Source: Leptotrichia hofstadii
Lineage (GTDB): Bacteria; Fusobacteriota; Fusobacteriia; Fusobacteriales; Leptotrichiaceae
Direction: 5' to 3'
Assembly: GCF_007990525.1 (NCBI RefSeq)
Contig: NZ_AP019823.1
Coordinates: forward strand, 1,984,001 to 2,048,000
Length of the DNA: 64,000 nucleotides
The translations under genes and the position numbers were made by a program. Under the pieces are notes generated by a model. The model made no database searches and had not been told where the DNA came from. It worked only from the letters and a program-made list of their open reading frames with translations. This document shows positions 57,178 through 64,000 of the stretch, piece after piece; the stretch's first letter is position 1, and each line of letters begins with the position of its first letter.

Positions 57178-57227
57178 AATAAAAAATGTGTAACTATTCA
57201 AATAAAACTGAGTAATTACACATTTTT
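57178..57227 (-). terminator. Terminator of engB
   Basis: AAAATGTGTAA (57183-57193) pairs with TTACACATTTT (57216-57226); T-rich on both sides, so it may work in both directions. Confidence 0.7.
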
Positions 57228-57244
57228 ATATATTCTTTAATCTA

Positions 57245-57835
57245 TTATTTTTTCTCATTAATCCGCTCTTCTATAAAATCAAGCAATTCTTTTCTTCCAG
57301 TATTTTTTAATGAAGAATAAAAAAATACATCTTCATTTTTAAATACAAGTTTTTTCCTAATCTCCTTTAACTGCTTAAATTTTTCATTATTTGACAATTT
57401 ATCAGCCTTTGTAAAGATTATATAATATTCAATTTCAAAATGTTCCAGCCATTTTAACATTTCCATATCCTCATTTGACGGAACTCTACGCAAATCAAGC
57501 AATAAAAATACTACTTTTTCACGTTTTGACACAAGATAGCTTTCTATCGTTTTTCCCCAATTCCTTCTCACAGTCTCAGGCACTTTAGCAAATCCATATC
57601 CTGGCAAATCTACAAAATGAATTTTATCATTTATCAAAAAATAATTGATTAACTGTGTTCTTCCTGGTGTTTTACTTGTTCTTGCCAGATTTTTTCTTTT
57701 TGTGAGTGAATTTATAAGTGAAGATTTCCCCACGTTTGATCTTCCGATAAAAGAAAATTCCACAGTATTATTAAATTCTGGATAATCTTTTTCCACAACT
57801 GCCGATTTCACAAACTCTGACTTGTTTATTTCCAT
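57245..57835 (-). CDS. engB: Ribosome biogenesis GTPase EngB (YsxC/YihA)
   Basis: A 196-residue Era-like GTPase: G1 GRSNVGKSS (31-39), G2 with TSKTPGRTQ (53-61), G3 DLPGYGFA and G4 TKADK. It helps large-subunit assembly. Length and motifs are standard. The LCP gene upstream is 27 nt away on the same strand. Confidence 0.95.
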   Translation of the reverse strand: MEINKSEFVKSAVVEKDYPEFNNTVEFSFIGRSNVGKSSLINSLTKRKNLARTSKTPGRTQLINYFLINDKIHFVDLPGYGFAKVPETVRRNWGKTIESYLVSKREKVVFLLLDLRRVPSNEDMEMLKWLEHFEIEYYIIFTKADKLSNNEKFKQLKEIRKKLVFKNEDVFFYSSLKNTGRKELLDFIEERINEKK

Positions 57836-57861
57836 ATTTCACCTATTCTTTCTTAAATTTT

Positions 57862-58659
57862 CTAATTTTTAAACTCATCCTTCGCATTTTCCAATGAAGT
57901 TTCTTCTGGAATAAAATACCAAACTCCATTGATCATTCTTCCATCTCCATTAATTTCATACTGCTCAATTTTTTTATTTAGCAGAAATGCTGGCAGTACT
58001 GACAGCCCTTTAATTGGATTTACTGCTATATCCATCTTTTCTTTTGCGTATCCGTAAACTTCTGGAATATATTTCCATCCAGATGGTGCGACTAATTTTT
58101 TCACAATTCCCTGAATAACCTGTCTTTGACGTTCATCACGCTTAAAGGCTGTATCACTTTTTCTATGTCTTGTATAGGCAAGTGCCATTCTCCCTCTCAA
58201 ATTATAGACTTCGCCTTGATTAAAGTGAAATACTTCCTGATCAAAATAGTCCTGATTAAAAGTATGATTTGAAACAACATCCACTCCATCAATTAAATTT
58301 GTCAAGTTCATAACATCTTCAAATCTAAACCTTACATGATAATTAATTTTTGTATCAAGAAAATTTTCCACAGCGTCAATGGTGCATTGCACACCTCCAA
58401 AATGATGCGAATGCGTAATTTTATCCTGCTTATAATTTTCACAAGGAATCTCAGCATACGTATCACGCGGAATCGAAATCATTTTTACCTGTGCCAGATA
58501 AGGCACAACCCTTATAACAACTAGCCCATCGCTCCGAGAACCTTCTGTTGGCTGATTAGCATACGCATCTACTCCTATTATAAGAATATTAAACGGTATA
58601 GAAAGCCAAACTATAAGCACCGCTAAAAATATTCCTAATATTATAAATACTTTTTTCAT
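57862..58659 (-). CDS. LytR-CpsA-Psr (LCP) family protein
   Basis: A 265-residue membrane-anchored LCP protein: one N-terminal helix (3-27), then the LCP core with IIGVDAYAN (about 31), SRSDGLVVIRV, SIPRDTYAEIPC and LAYTRHRKSD...RDERQRQVI carrying the conserved arginines that bind pyrophosphate lipid. LCP enzymes transfer polymers from undecaprenyl carriers to the wall. In a Gram-negative-type envelope without teichoic acids the acceptor is unknown. AGGTG precedes the ATG. Confidence 0.85.
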   Translation of the reverse strand: MKKVFIILGIFLAVLIVWLSIPFNILIIGVDAYANQPTEGSRSDGLVVIRVVPYLAQVKMISIPRDTYAEIPCENYKQDKITHSHHFGGVQCTIDAVENFLDTKINYHVRFRFEDVMNLTNLIDGVDVVSNHTFNQDYFDQEVFHFNQGEVYNLRGRMALAYTRHRKSDTAFKRDERQRQVIQGIVKKLVAPSGWKYIPEVYGYAKEKMDIAVNPIKGLSVLPAFLLNKKIEQYEINGDGRMINGVWYFIPEETSLENAKDEFKN

Positions 58660-58767
58660 TTTTTCACCTCTTAATTTTTACATTATTTATACTTTTACAA
58701 CTTTTTGAATAATATATTTAAAATAAATTTATTTAATACATAAATTGCAATATTAATTGCGACATTT

Positions 58768-58822
58768 TACCAAATTTTTATAATAGGGTTTTTCAATAGT
58801 TAATTCATAATCATTCAATTTT
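58768..58822. repeat. Partial copy of the inverted-repeat element
   Basis: AAATTTTTATAATAGGGTTT and AGTTAATTCATAATCATTCAA match the interior of the elements at 29144 and 48156. The right part overlaps the last codons and stop of coaE, so the element supplies the end of that reading frame. Confidence 0.5.
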
Positions 58823-59440
58823 TTCTGTTTTATTTTCAAATTCTACTTTTTTCAAAAATTCATCAATTTTTTTTTCTAAATCCTGAATATTTCCGTCATT
58901 TTCAATAATATAATCACTTCGTTTCTTCTTTTCATTCAAGGACATCTGTGAATTTATAATATTTAAAGCCTCTTCTTCACTACGTCTGTCCCTGTTTAAA
59001 ATACGTTTCACCTGCGTATCTTTTTCTGCACTGACTAACAAAATATAATCAAATTCCTTTTCCCACTGGACTTCAAAAAGAAGCTGAATTTCCACAAAAA
59101 CTATCTTGCTTTCTTTTTTATATTCTAAAATTTCCTCCCGCATAGCACGTAAAATTTCTGGATGCATAATGGAATTTAAAATAAGCCTTTTTTCCTTATT
59201 TTCAAAAATAATTTTCCCTAACTTTTCACGTGAAATATTGTATTTTCCAAAATCATCACTTTCTAAAATTTCTCTTCCAAAGTTTTGTACAATTTTTTCC
59301 ACAACCTTAGGAAATTTAATAACTTCATGAGAAATTACATCTAAATCAATTACTTTGTATCCTTTCCTTTGCAAAATTTGGCTAACTGTACTTTTACCTG
59401 TTCCAATTCCACCTGTAAGCCCAATAACCACTTTCTTCAT
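58811..59440 (-). CDS. coaE: Dephospho-CoA kinase
   Basis: The 209-residue P-loop kinase has Walker A GLTGGIGTGKST (6-17), the CoA-site DLDVISHEV (about 33) and the lid RRSEEEALNIINSQ. It performs the last step of coenzyme A synthesis. The ATG at 59440 follows AAAGGA; an upstream non-ATG start five codons earlier is less likely. The C-terminal codons (KTEKIE) and the stop lie in repeat-derived sequence, so the tail may have been altered by that insertion. Confidence 0.93.
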   Translation of the reverse strand: MKKVVIGLTGGIGTGKSTVSQILQRKGYKVIDLDVISHEVIKFPKVVEKIVQNFGREILESDDFGKYNISREKLGKIIFENKEKRLILNSIMHPEILRAMREEILEYKKESKIVFVEIQLLFEVQWEKEFDYILLVSAEKDTQVKRILNRDRRSEEEALNIINSQMSLNEKKKRSDYIIENDGNIQDLEKKIDEFLKKVEFENKTEKIE

Positions 59441-59665
59441 TTTTCCTTTCCACAAAAATTCGCTTCAAATCCTAAATTTATTCAATTTTACAGAAGCTTT
59501 GGTATATTTTATACCTTTTTCCATTTATTTGCAACAATTTTTATTTTTCAAGCTTAATACAGCTATTTAAGAAAACAAATATTTAAAATAAAATTACTGG
59601 ATAAATTTACTAATGCAGAAAAATAAATTTTTTTTACATAAATGATAAAATTTCAAAGGAAAATA

Positions 59666-59674
59666 TGGTATAAT
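59666..59674 (+). promoter_or_regulatory. Extended -10 promoter of the acc operon
   Basis: TGGTATAAT at 59666-59674 without a clear -35, 126 nt before accB. The rest of the 59441-59799 gap is AT-rich without a recognisable feature. Confidence 0.5.
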
Positions 59675-59799
59675 AAAAGTAAGACTAAAAAAAGAAAAAA
59701 TTGAAAAAATACTTATAATATGATAAAATTACATGTATAAATTTATGATAAATTCAATAATTAAAATTTGATTTATAAAATAAAATACGAGGAGGGAAT

Positions 59800-60204
59800 A
59801 TGGAACTTAAAGATATTCAGGAATTGATGAAAGTTCTAAAGAAAGAAGACATAGCGGAACTGAAAGTAAGATACGGAAAAGTAAAACTTACATTAACAAA
59901 TTCTGAAAACACAAATATCACAAACAAAGCAGTGCCCATAACAGAAAAGGTAGAAAAAAAAGCTCCTAAATCTGTATTGCCAAAAGAAGAAATTGTCAAG
60001 TCAAGTAATGTAGGCAAAATAAAGCTCGTAAGTTCAAAACCTGGAACTTTGGTTAAAAAAGGTCAGATTCTTGCAAAAATAAATACAATAGGAATTGACA
60101 GTGATGTAAAGTCTACTGTAAATGGTATTTTGAAGGAAGTGCTAGTAGCAGATGGCTCACCAGTTGACTTTGCAAAAGAACTATTTAAAATTGAAATCAG
60201 TTAA
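59800..60204 (+). CDS. accB: AccB-like carrier protein without the biotin-accepting lysine
   Basis: A 134-residue BCCP by position (directly before accC) and by fold pattern: an N-terminal helix (MELKDIQELMKVLKKEDI), a linker with Ala/Pro/Lys, and a biotinyl-domain-like end from about residue 70. The alignment with normal BCCPs is gap-free over GQILAKI...NGILKEVLV..GSPV, yet the universal EAMKM is replaced by NTIGI (95-99), so the biotinyl lysine is Gly98. The protein cannot be biotinylated at the usual place. It may be a scaffold or regulator, or decayed with another BCCP serving AccC. GGAGGG precedes the ATG. Confidence 0.75.
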   Translation: MELKDIQELMKVLKKEDIAELKVRYGKVKLTLTNSENTNITNKAVPITEKVEKKAPKSVLPKEEIVKSSNVGKIKLVSSKPGTLVKKGQILAKINTIGIDSDVKSTVNGILKEVLVADGSPVDFAKELFKIEIS

Positions 60205-60251
60205 AAATTACTTTTTATGAAACAGAAATCTTTTAGGAGGATAGAATATTA

Positions 60252-61607
60252 ATGTTTAAAAAAATATTAATAGCAAACAGAGGAGAAATTGCTGTCAGAA
60301 TAATTAGGGCAGCAAGGGAATTAGGAGTAGCAACTGTTGCAGTTTATTCAGAAGCTGATAAGGATTCGCTTCATGTAAAGCTTGCTGACGAGGCTGTCTG
60401 TATCGGAACTGCCAGCAGTGCGGACTCGTATCTAAAAATACCGAACATTATTTCAGCTGCCCAAATTACTGGAAGTGAGGCCATTCATCCAGGATACGGA
60501 TTTTTAGCAGAAAATCAGAGATTTGCTGAAATATGTGATAAAAACGAAATCGTATTTATCGGTCCAAAACCTGAACTGATCAGCATGATGGGAGATAAGG
60601 CAACGGCGAGGGAAACTGCCATAAAGCACAAAGTCCCAATAACAAAAGGATCGGATGGAATTGTGCCAACTGTAGAAGAAGCCAAGAAAGTTGCAGAATG
60701 GATAACTTATCCCGTTATGATAAAAGCAACTGCAGGCGGTGGCGGAAAAGGAATGAGAATTGCCCATGATGAAAAGGAACTTGTGGAAAATTACATTGCC
60801 GCCCAAAATGAGGCAAAAGCTGCATTTGGAAATCCAGATGTCTACATAGAAAAATATGTTGAAGAGCCAAGACACGTAGAAATACAAGTTGTTGGAGATA
60901 AATTTGGAAATGTAGTTCATTTAGGGGAAAGAGACTGCTCTATTCAAAGACGGCATCAAAAATTAATAGAGGAATCGCCATCAGCAGGAATTGATGCAAA
61001 AACACGTGAAAAAATGGGAAAATTTGCCGCAAAACTTGCAAAAGGTATTGGATATGACAGCGTTGGAACATTGGAATTTCTTGTTGACAAAAACATGAAT
61101 TTCTATTTTATGGAAATGAATACAAGAATTCAGGTAGAACACACAGTAAGTGAAGAAATTACTGGGGTTGACCTGATAAAAGAGCAAATAAGAGTAGCTG
61201 CGGGAGAAAAATTAAGCATTTCTCAAAAAGATATAAATATAAATGGACATGTAATAGAATGCAGAATAAATGCAGAAGATTCTGAAAATGGTTTCCTGCC
61301 GTCTTCAGGAGTTCTGGAAACATACATTCCGTCAGGTGGAATTGGAGTCAGAATTGATTCTCATTCTTATCAGGGTTATGAAATCCCGCCTTACTACGAT
61401 TCAATGATAGCGAAACTTATCGTAAAAGGAAAAGACAGGGAAGAAGCTATTGTAAGAATGAAACGTGCTTTAAAGGAATTTATCATTGAAGGCGTTGACA
61501 CAACTATACCATTCCACTTAAAAGTTCTTGAAAACCAGGAATTTAAAAATGGAACAATTTACACAAATTTTATTGAAACACACTTTAAGGACGCACTTGG
61601 TAAATAA
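60252..61607 (+). CDS. accC: Biotin carboxylase subunit AccC
   Basis: The 451-residue ATP-grasp biotin carboxylase has the N-terminal KILIANRGEIAVRIIRAARE, the ATP-binding glycine loop KATAGGGGKGMRI (about 157-169), catalytic EMNTRIQVEHTVSE (about 286) and RINAED. It carboxylates biotin bound to a carrier protein, for malonyl-CoA synthesis or for a pyruvate/oxaloacetate-type enzyme. All catalytic parts appear intact, which contrasts with the lysine-less AccB just upstream. GGAGG lies 11 nt before the ATG. Confidence 0.95.
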   Translation: MFKKILIANRGEIAVRIIRAARELGVATVAVYSEADKDSLHVKLADEAVCIGTASSADSYLKIPNIISAAQITGSEAIHPGYGFLAENQRFAEICDKNEIVFIGPKPELISMMGDKATARETAIKHKVPITKGSDGIVPTVEEAKKVAEWITYPVMIKATAGGGGKGMRIAHDEKELVENYIAAQNEAKAAFGNPDVYIEKYVEEPRHVEIQVVGDKFGNVVHLGERDCSIQRRHQKLIEESPSAGIDAKTREKMGKFAAKLAKGIGYDSVGTLEFLVDKNMNFYFMEMNTRIQVEHTVSEEITGVDLIKEQIRVAAGEKLSISQKDININGHVIECRINAEDSENGFLPSSGVLETYIPSGGIGVRIDSHSYQGYEIPPYYDSMIAKLIVKGKDREEAIVRMKRALKEFIIEGVDTTIPFHLKVLENQEFKNGTIYTNFIETHFKDALGK

Positions 61608-61692
61608 TTAATTCTAGAAATCAATAAAAAATCAGATTATACAAATAATTTGATTACTATTTGATAAAAAATAAAAATTAGGAGGAACTAAA

Positions 61693-62088
61693 ATGAACGA
61701 ATTAGGAAATGTAAATATATCGCAGGAAGTGGTAGCAACAATTGCAGAGTCAGTAGTATCAGAGATTGAAGGAGTAAACAGCCTTGTTGGCGGAACTTCT
61801 AAAAATGAAATTGTTAAATTTTTCCAAAATGTATCTTCAGGCGGAAAAGGCATTGAAGTGGAAGTTGGAGAAACTGAATGTACGCTAGATTTATACATTG
61901 TAGCAAAAATGGGATACAAATTACCTGCATTAGCTGGAGAAATCCAAACAAAAGTAGTAAAAGCGATTACTGAAATGACAGGATTAAAAGTTCAGGAAGT
62001 TAATGTCTACATTCAAAAAATTGTAAAAGAAGATAAAAAAGAAGTTGTTCAGACACCTATAGCAGAAACAGCAGAAATTGAAGAATAA
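61693..62088 (+). CDS. Asp23/Gls24 family envelope-stress protein (YqhY-like)
   Basis: A 131-residue Asp23/Gls24 protein (GNVNISQEVVATIAESVVSEIEGVNSLVGG, then VEVGETECTLDLYIVAKMGYKLPALAGEIQ and VNVYIQKIV). In B. subtilis the homologue YqhY lies at the same place between accC and nusB and is tied to acetyl-CoA carboxylase activity. In staphylococci Asp23 is held at the membrane by AmaP, whose homologue is the next gene here. GGAGG stands 7 nt before the ATG. Confidence 0.9.
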   Translation: MNELGNVNISQEVVATIAESVVSEIEGVNSLVGGTSKNEIVKFFQNVSSGGKGIEVEVGETECTLDLYIVAKMGYKLPALAGEIQTKVVKAITEMTGLKVQEVNVYIQKIVKEDKKEVVQTPIAETAEIEE

Positions 62089-62285
62089 AAATCATAATAA
62101 GCTCAAATATTCATAGAAATCTTGTTTACAAATAATATTTGAGCACATTCACTCAATTAGGAAAGGAGAACCTGTCAAAGATATATTTTGATTAAAATAA
62201 TTTTAATTGAAATTATTTTACAAATTGCTGATAGATAACTTTACTCAATTATTAAAATACGGTATATTTTTGGCAGTACATATTA

Positions 62286-62945
62286 ATGATTGCAATATTA
62301 GGATTTTTAGCAAGACTGTCTGTCATACTTGGGTTTCTTGGTATCGCGTTCTCAAGCATTTCAGATATGCTGTTCAGAACGGATTATTTAGGGCAGCTTG
62401 ACAATTTTATTGATTTAAGCAGTCTGAACTTCAAGGTTTTAGTTGGATTGTTGTCAATAATTTATTTAGTTATATTTTTACTTTCTTATCTTAACAAGCT
62501 TACAAAATATTCTCAAAATAGAAAAGTGAAAAATAAAAATGGAGAAATTGAAGTTTCCATAAAAACAATAAATGAAACATCAAAAGACTTTCTAAGCGGA
62601 CAGGAAATTATAAAAAATTCAAAAGTAAGATCATATCCGAAAGGAAAGTCGGTTGTTATCGAAGCTACTGTGGACACTTACAACGTTGACAACTTAAATG
62701 AGAAACTGGCAGAAATTCAAAACAAATTATCTGATTATGTTTTTCAGTCAACTGGAATCACAGTAAAAAAAAGTAAGGTAAAATTGAAAAAAGTTTTAGG
62801 TGAAACAATTGTTGAGAAAAAGATTATTGATTCTCCGTCTGTTCAAAAAGAAGAAGTAAAAAAAGAGAAAAATATTGAAAATGACATTCTGACTAGCGAT
62901 AATAATTCACAAAATGATATTTCCACAGCTGGAAAGGAAAATTAA
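62286..62945 (+). CDS. amaP: AmaP-like membrane anchor protein
   Basis: A 219-residue protein with two N-terminal membrane helices (about 1-22 and 48-68), an Asp23-like cytosolic domain (SYPKGKSVVIEATVDTYNVDNLNEKLAEIQNKLSDYV) and a charged disordered tail. This is the build of AmaP, which anchors Asp23. The ATG at 62286 has no ribosome site and the frame is open ten codons further up; an unused AAAGGAG lies at 62162-62168, so the start is uncertain. It overlaps nusB by one base (TAATG). Confidence 0.75.
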   Translation: MIAILGFLARLSVILGFLGIAFSSISDMLFRTDYLGQLDNFIDLSSLNFKVLVGLLSIIYLVIFLLSYLNKLTKYSQNRKVKNKNGEIEVSIKTINETSKDFLSGQEIIKNSKVRSYPKGKSVVIEATVDTYNVDNLNEKLAEIQNKLSDYVFQSTGITVKKSKVKLKKVLGETIVEKKIIDSPSVQKEEVKKEKNIENDILTSDNNSQNDISTAGKEN

Positions 62946-63361
62946 TGACACGACGAGAAATTAGGGAAGAAATATTTAAACTTCTTTTTGAATACGAGTT
63001 AATTGACAATGATATTGAAAAAAGAATAAATGAAACAATTGCAGAAGAAAACTTAAAAAGGGATGAAGAAATTGACTTTTTAAGAAGCTATATTACTGAA
63101 ATAATTGAAAATAAGGATATTCTAACTGACAGAATAAGGCAAGTACTGGACGGTTGGACTTATGAACGTTTGGGAACTATAGAAAAAGTTTTGTTAAAAA
63201 TATCTTTTTATGAAATTACTATAAAAGACATAGGATATGAAATAGCGATTAATGAAGTTCTTGAAATTGCAAAAAAATATTCCTACAATGATACCAAAGA
63301 CTTTTTAAACGGAATTCTTGCAAAATTAGTACAAAATATTAAAGATGAAAAACAAAAATAA
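62945..63361 (+). CDS. nusB: Transcription antitermination factor NusB
   Basis: A 138-residue helical NusB: RREIREEIFKLLFEYEL at the start, LDGWTYERLGTIEKVLLKISFYEI in the middle, and the closing AINEVLEIAKKYSYNDTKDFLNGILAKL. With NusE (S10) it binds boxA in rRNA leaders. Its place after accB-accC-asp23 repeats the order known from Bacillus. Terminator at 63396 follows. Confidence 0.93.
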   Translation: MTRREIREEIFKLLFEYELIDNDIEKRINETIAEENLKRDEEIDFLRSYITEIIENKDILTDRIRQVLDGWTYERLGTIEKVLLKISFYEITIKDIGYEIAINEVLEIAKKYSYNDTKDFLNGILAKLVQNIKDEKQK

Positions 63362-63395
63362 CGCAAGAATATTTCAAGCAAAACAAATAATAGGC

Positions 63396-63434
63396 AAAAA
63401 GACTTCTGTATTTGTATATATGGAAGTTTTTTTA
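63396..63434 (+). terminator. Terminator after nusB
   Basis: AAGACTTCTGTA pairs with TATATGGAAGTTT with G-U pairs and mismatches near the loop; seven T follow. Confidence 0.6.
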
Positions 63435-63445
63435 TATATAGCAAT

Positions 63446-63611
63446 TCTAGTTTAAAATTAGAGTAAAAGGTTAAGCTGTATTTATAACTACAGTCAATAC
63501 ACTACTTTTTACATACTTTACTTCAATTTTTAAGTAGATCGGCTATAATTTTAAATTTTGTAAATTTAGTATTTAAAAAATTTGAACATACTATAAAATT
63601 AAACTAGAAAA
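63446..63611. repeat. Possible further inverted-repeat element
   Basis: The ends TTCTAGTTTAAAATTAGAGTA and TACTATAAAATTAAACTAG plus AA are inverted copies with a few mismatches, like the TIRs of the other elements. The interior is not shared. A TATAAT at 63544-63549 could drive the next gene. Confidence 0.35.
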
Positions 63612-63625
63612 GGAAAAATAATACA

Positions 63626-64000
63626 ATGAAAAAAATAGGAATAATTATAGGAAAATTTTTTCCGCTTCACATCGGACATGTAAACTTTATTCAAAGAGCC
63701 AGCGGAATTGTAGACAGATTATACGTTGTTATCTCGTATTCCGATGATGCCGATGACTTGCTTACTTCTAATTCGCGTTTTGTAAAGGAAATCACACCAA
63801 AGGACAGATTACGTTTTGTAAAGCAGACATTTAAGAACCAACCTAACATCTCGTCCTTTTTGCTGGATGAAAATAACTATTCCCAGCAAGGCGACAACTG
63901 GCAGGAATGGGCAACAGCTTTAAAAAATGAAATTGAGAAAAGAGAAAATCTGAAAAATAAAAAGGAAATAGACTGGCAAAATGATGTAATTTTCATAAGC
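63626..64000 (+). CDS. nadR: NadR-like nicotinamide-nucleotide adenylyltransferase (3' end outside window)
   Basis: 125 codons are visible and the frame is open at the window edge. The start MKKIGIIIGKFFPLHIGHVNFIQRAS contains the nucleotidyltransferase HxGH motif (HIGH at 15-18), followed by VISYSDDADD and an Arg/Lys-rich substrate loop. This is the NadR adenylyltransferase domain; in the full family a C-terminal ribosylnicotinamide kinase domain follows, which would lie beyond the window. It makes NAD from nicotinamide mononucleotide. AAAGGA stands 12 nt before the ATG. Confidence 0.83.
   Translation, partial: MKKIGIIIGKFFPLHIGHVNFIQRASGIVDRLYVVISYSDDADDLLTSNSRFVKEITPKDRLRFVKQTFKNQPNISSFLLDENNYSQQGDNWQEWATALKNEIEKRENLKNKKEIDWQNDVIFIS

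Noticed and set aside
62187..62237. 16-residue hydrophobic ORF (TTG start) as a third toxin peptide
   Set aside because: The ribosome site is about 20 nt away and none of the small-RNA architecture is present.

Overview
The window looks like chromosomal DNA of a Leptotrichia-type bacterium (Fusobacteriota). It is strongly AT-rich and genes lie on both strands. The 2864-residue autotransporter begins with the N-terminal domain typical of Leptotrichia surface proteins. Housekeeping blocks such as accB-accC-asp23-amaP-nusB follow an order also known from Firmicutes. I see no rRNA, tRNA, CRISPR array or complete insertion sequence.

Layout. 1-2.2 kb: uvrC (cut by the window edge) and rapZ. 3-10 kb: a six-gene minus-strand carbohydrate operon (YiaL-like protein, beta-propeller-like protein, 2-hydroxyacid dehydrogenase, galactitol-type EIIC, amidohydrolase, LyxK-like kinase) read from one strong promoter. 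10.3-15.8 kb: a zinc alcohol dehydrogenase behind a Rex-like operator, a flavin reductase, two tandem mgtE genes with a leader that contains a small upstream ORF, and a lipoprotein. 16-22.3 kb: an AhpF/TrxB-like reductase with a PerR/Fur-like palindrome, a small hydrophobic-peptide locus with its own small RNA, and a copper operon (copY ... copA) that carries two orphan immunity-like genes. 22.4-30.4 kb: a complete lactose/tagatose-6-phosphate operon lacABCDFEG with a LacI-family regulator. 30.6-37.9 kb: a PLD lipoprotein, a phosphatase, a permuted GH114-like protein, a second peptide/small-RNA locus, typA and an orphan substrate-binding lipoprotein. 38.3-48 kb: the giant autotransporter, with a promoter about 0.9 kb upstream of its start. 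48.6-55.2 kb: an AAA/PD-(D/E)XK protein, an NmrA-like reductase, a Doc toxin-antitoxin pair, leuS and dps. 55.4-64 kb: comM, engB, an LCP protein, coaE, accB-accC-asp23-amaP-nusB, and the start of an nadR-like gene.

Most notable. Three loci (17.1-17.5, 22.2-22.3 and 34.15-34.4 kb) share one RNA architecture: promoter, about 80-nt RNA ending in a terminator, an extended -10 box immediately after the terminator, then a 5' hairpin whose loop is complementary to the end of the small RNA. Two of the three continue into an ORF for a 20-23-residue hydrophobic peptide. In both, a second small-RNA segment pairs for 14-15 nt right beside the peptide's ribosome-binding site. Seeds and targets differ between loci but stay complementary, which points to a family of same-strand type I-like toxin-antitoxin modules; the third locus has lost the peptide. 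Other strong points are an AccB whose biotinyl lysine is replaced by glycine, identical TTGTAATGATTACAA palindromes just downstream of the -10 boxes of dps and the reductase gene, a circularly permuted GH114-like protein, and a dispersed family of small inverted-repeat elements.
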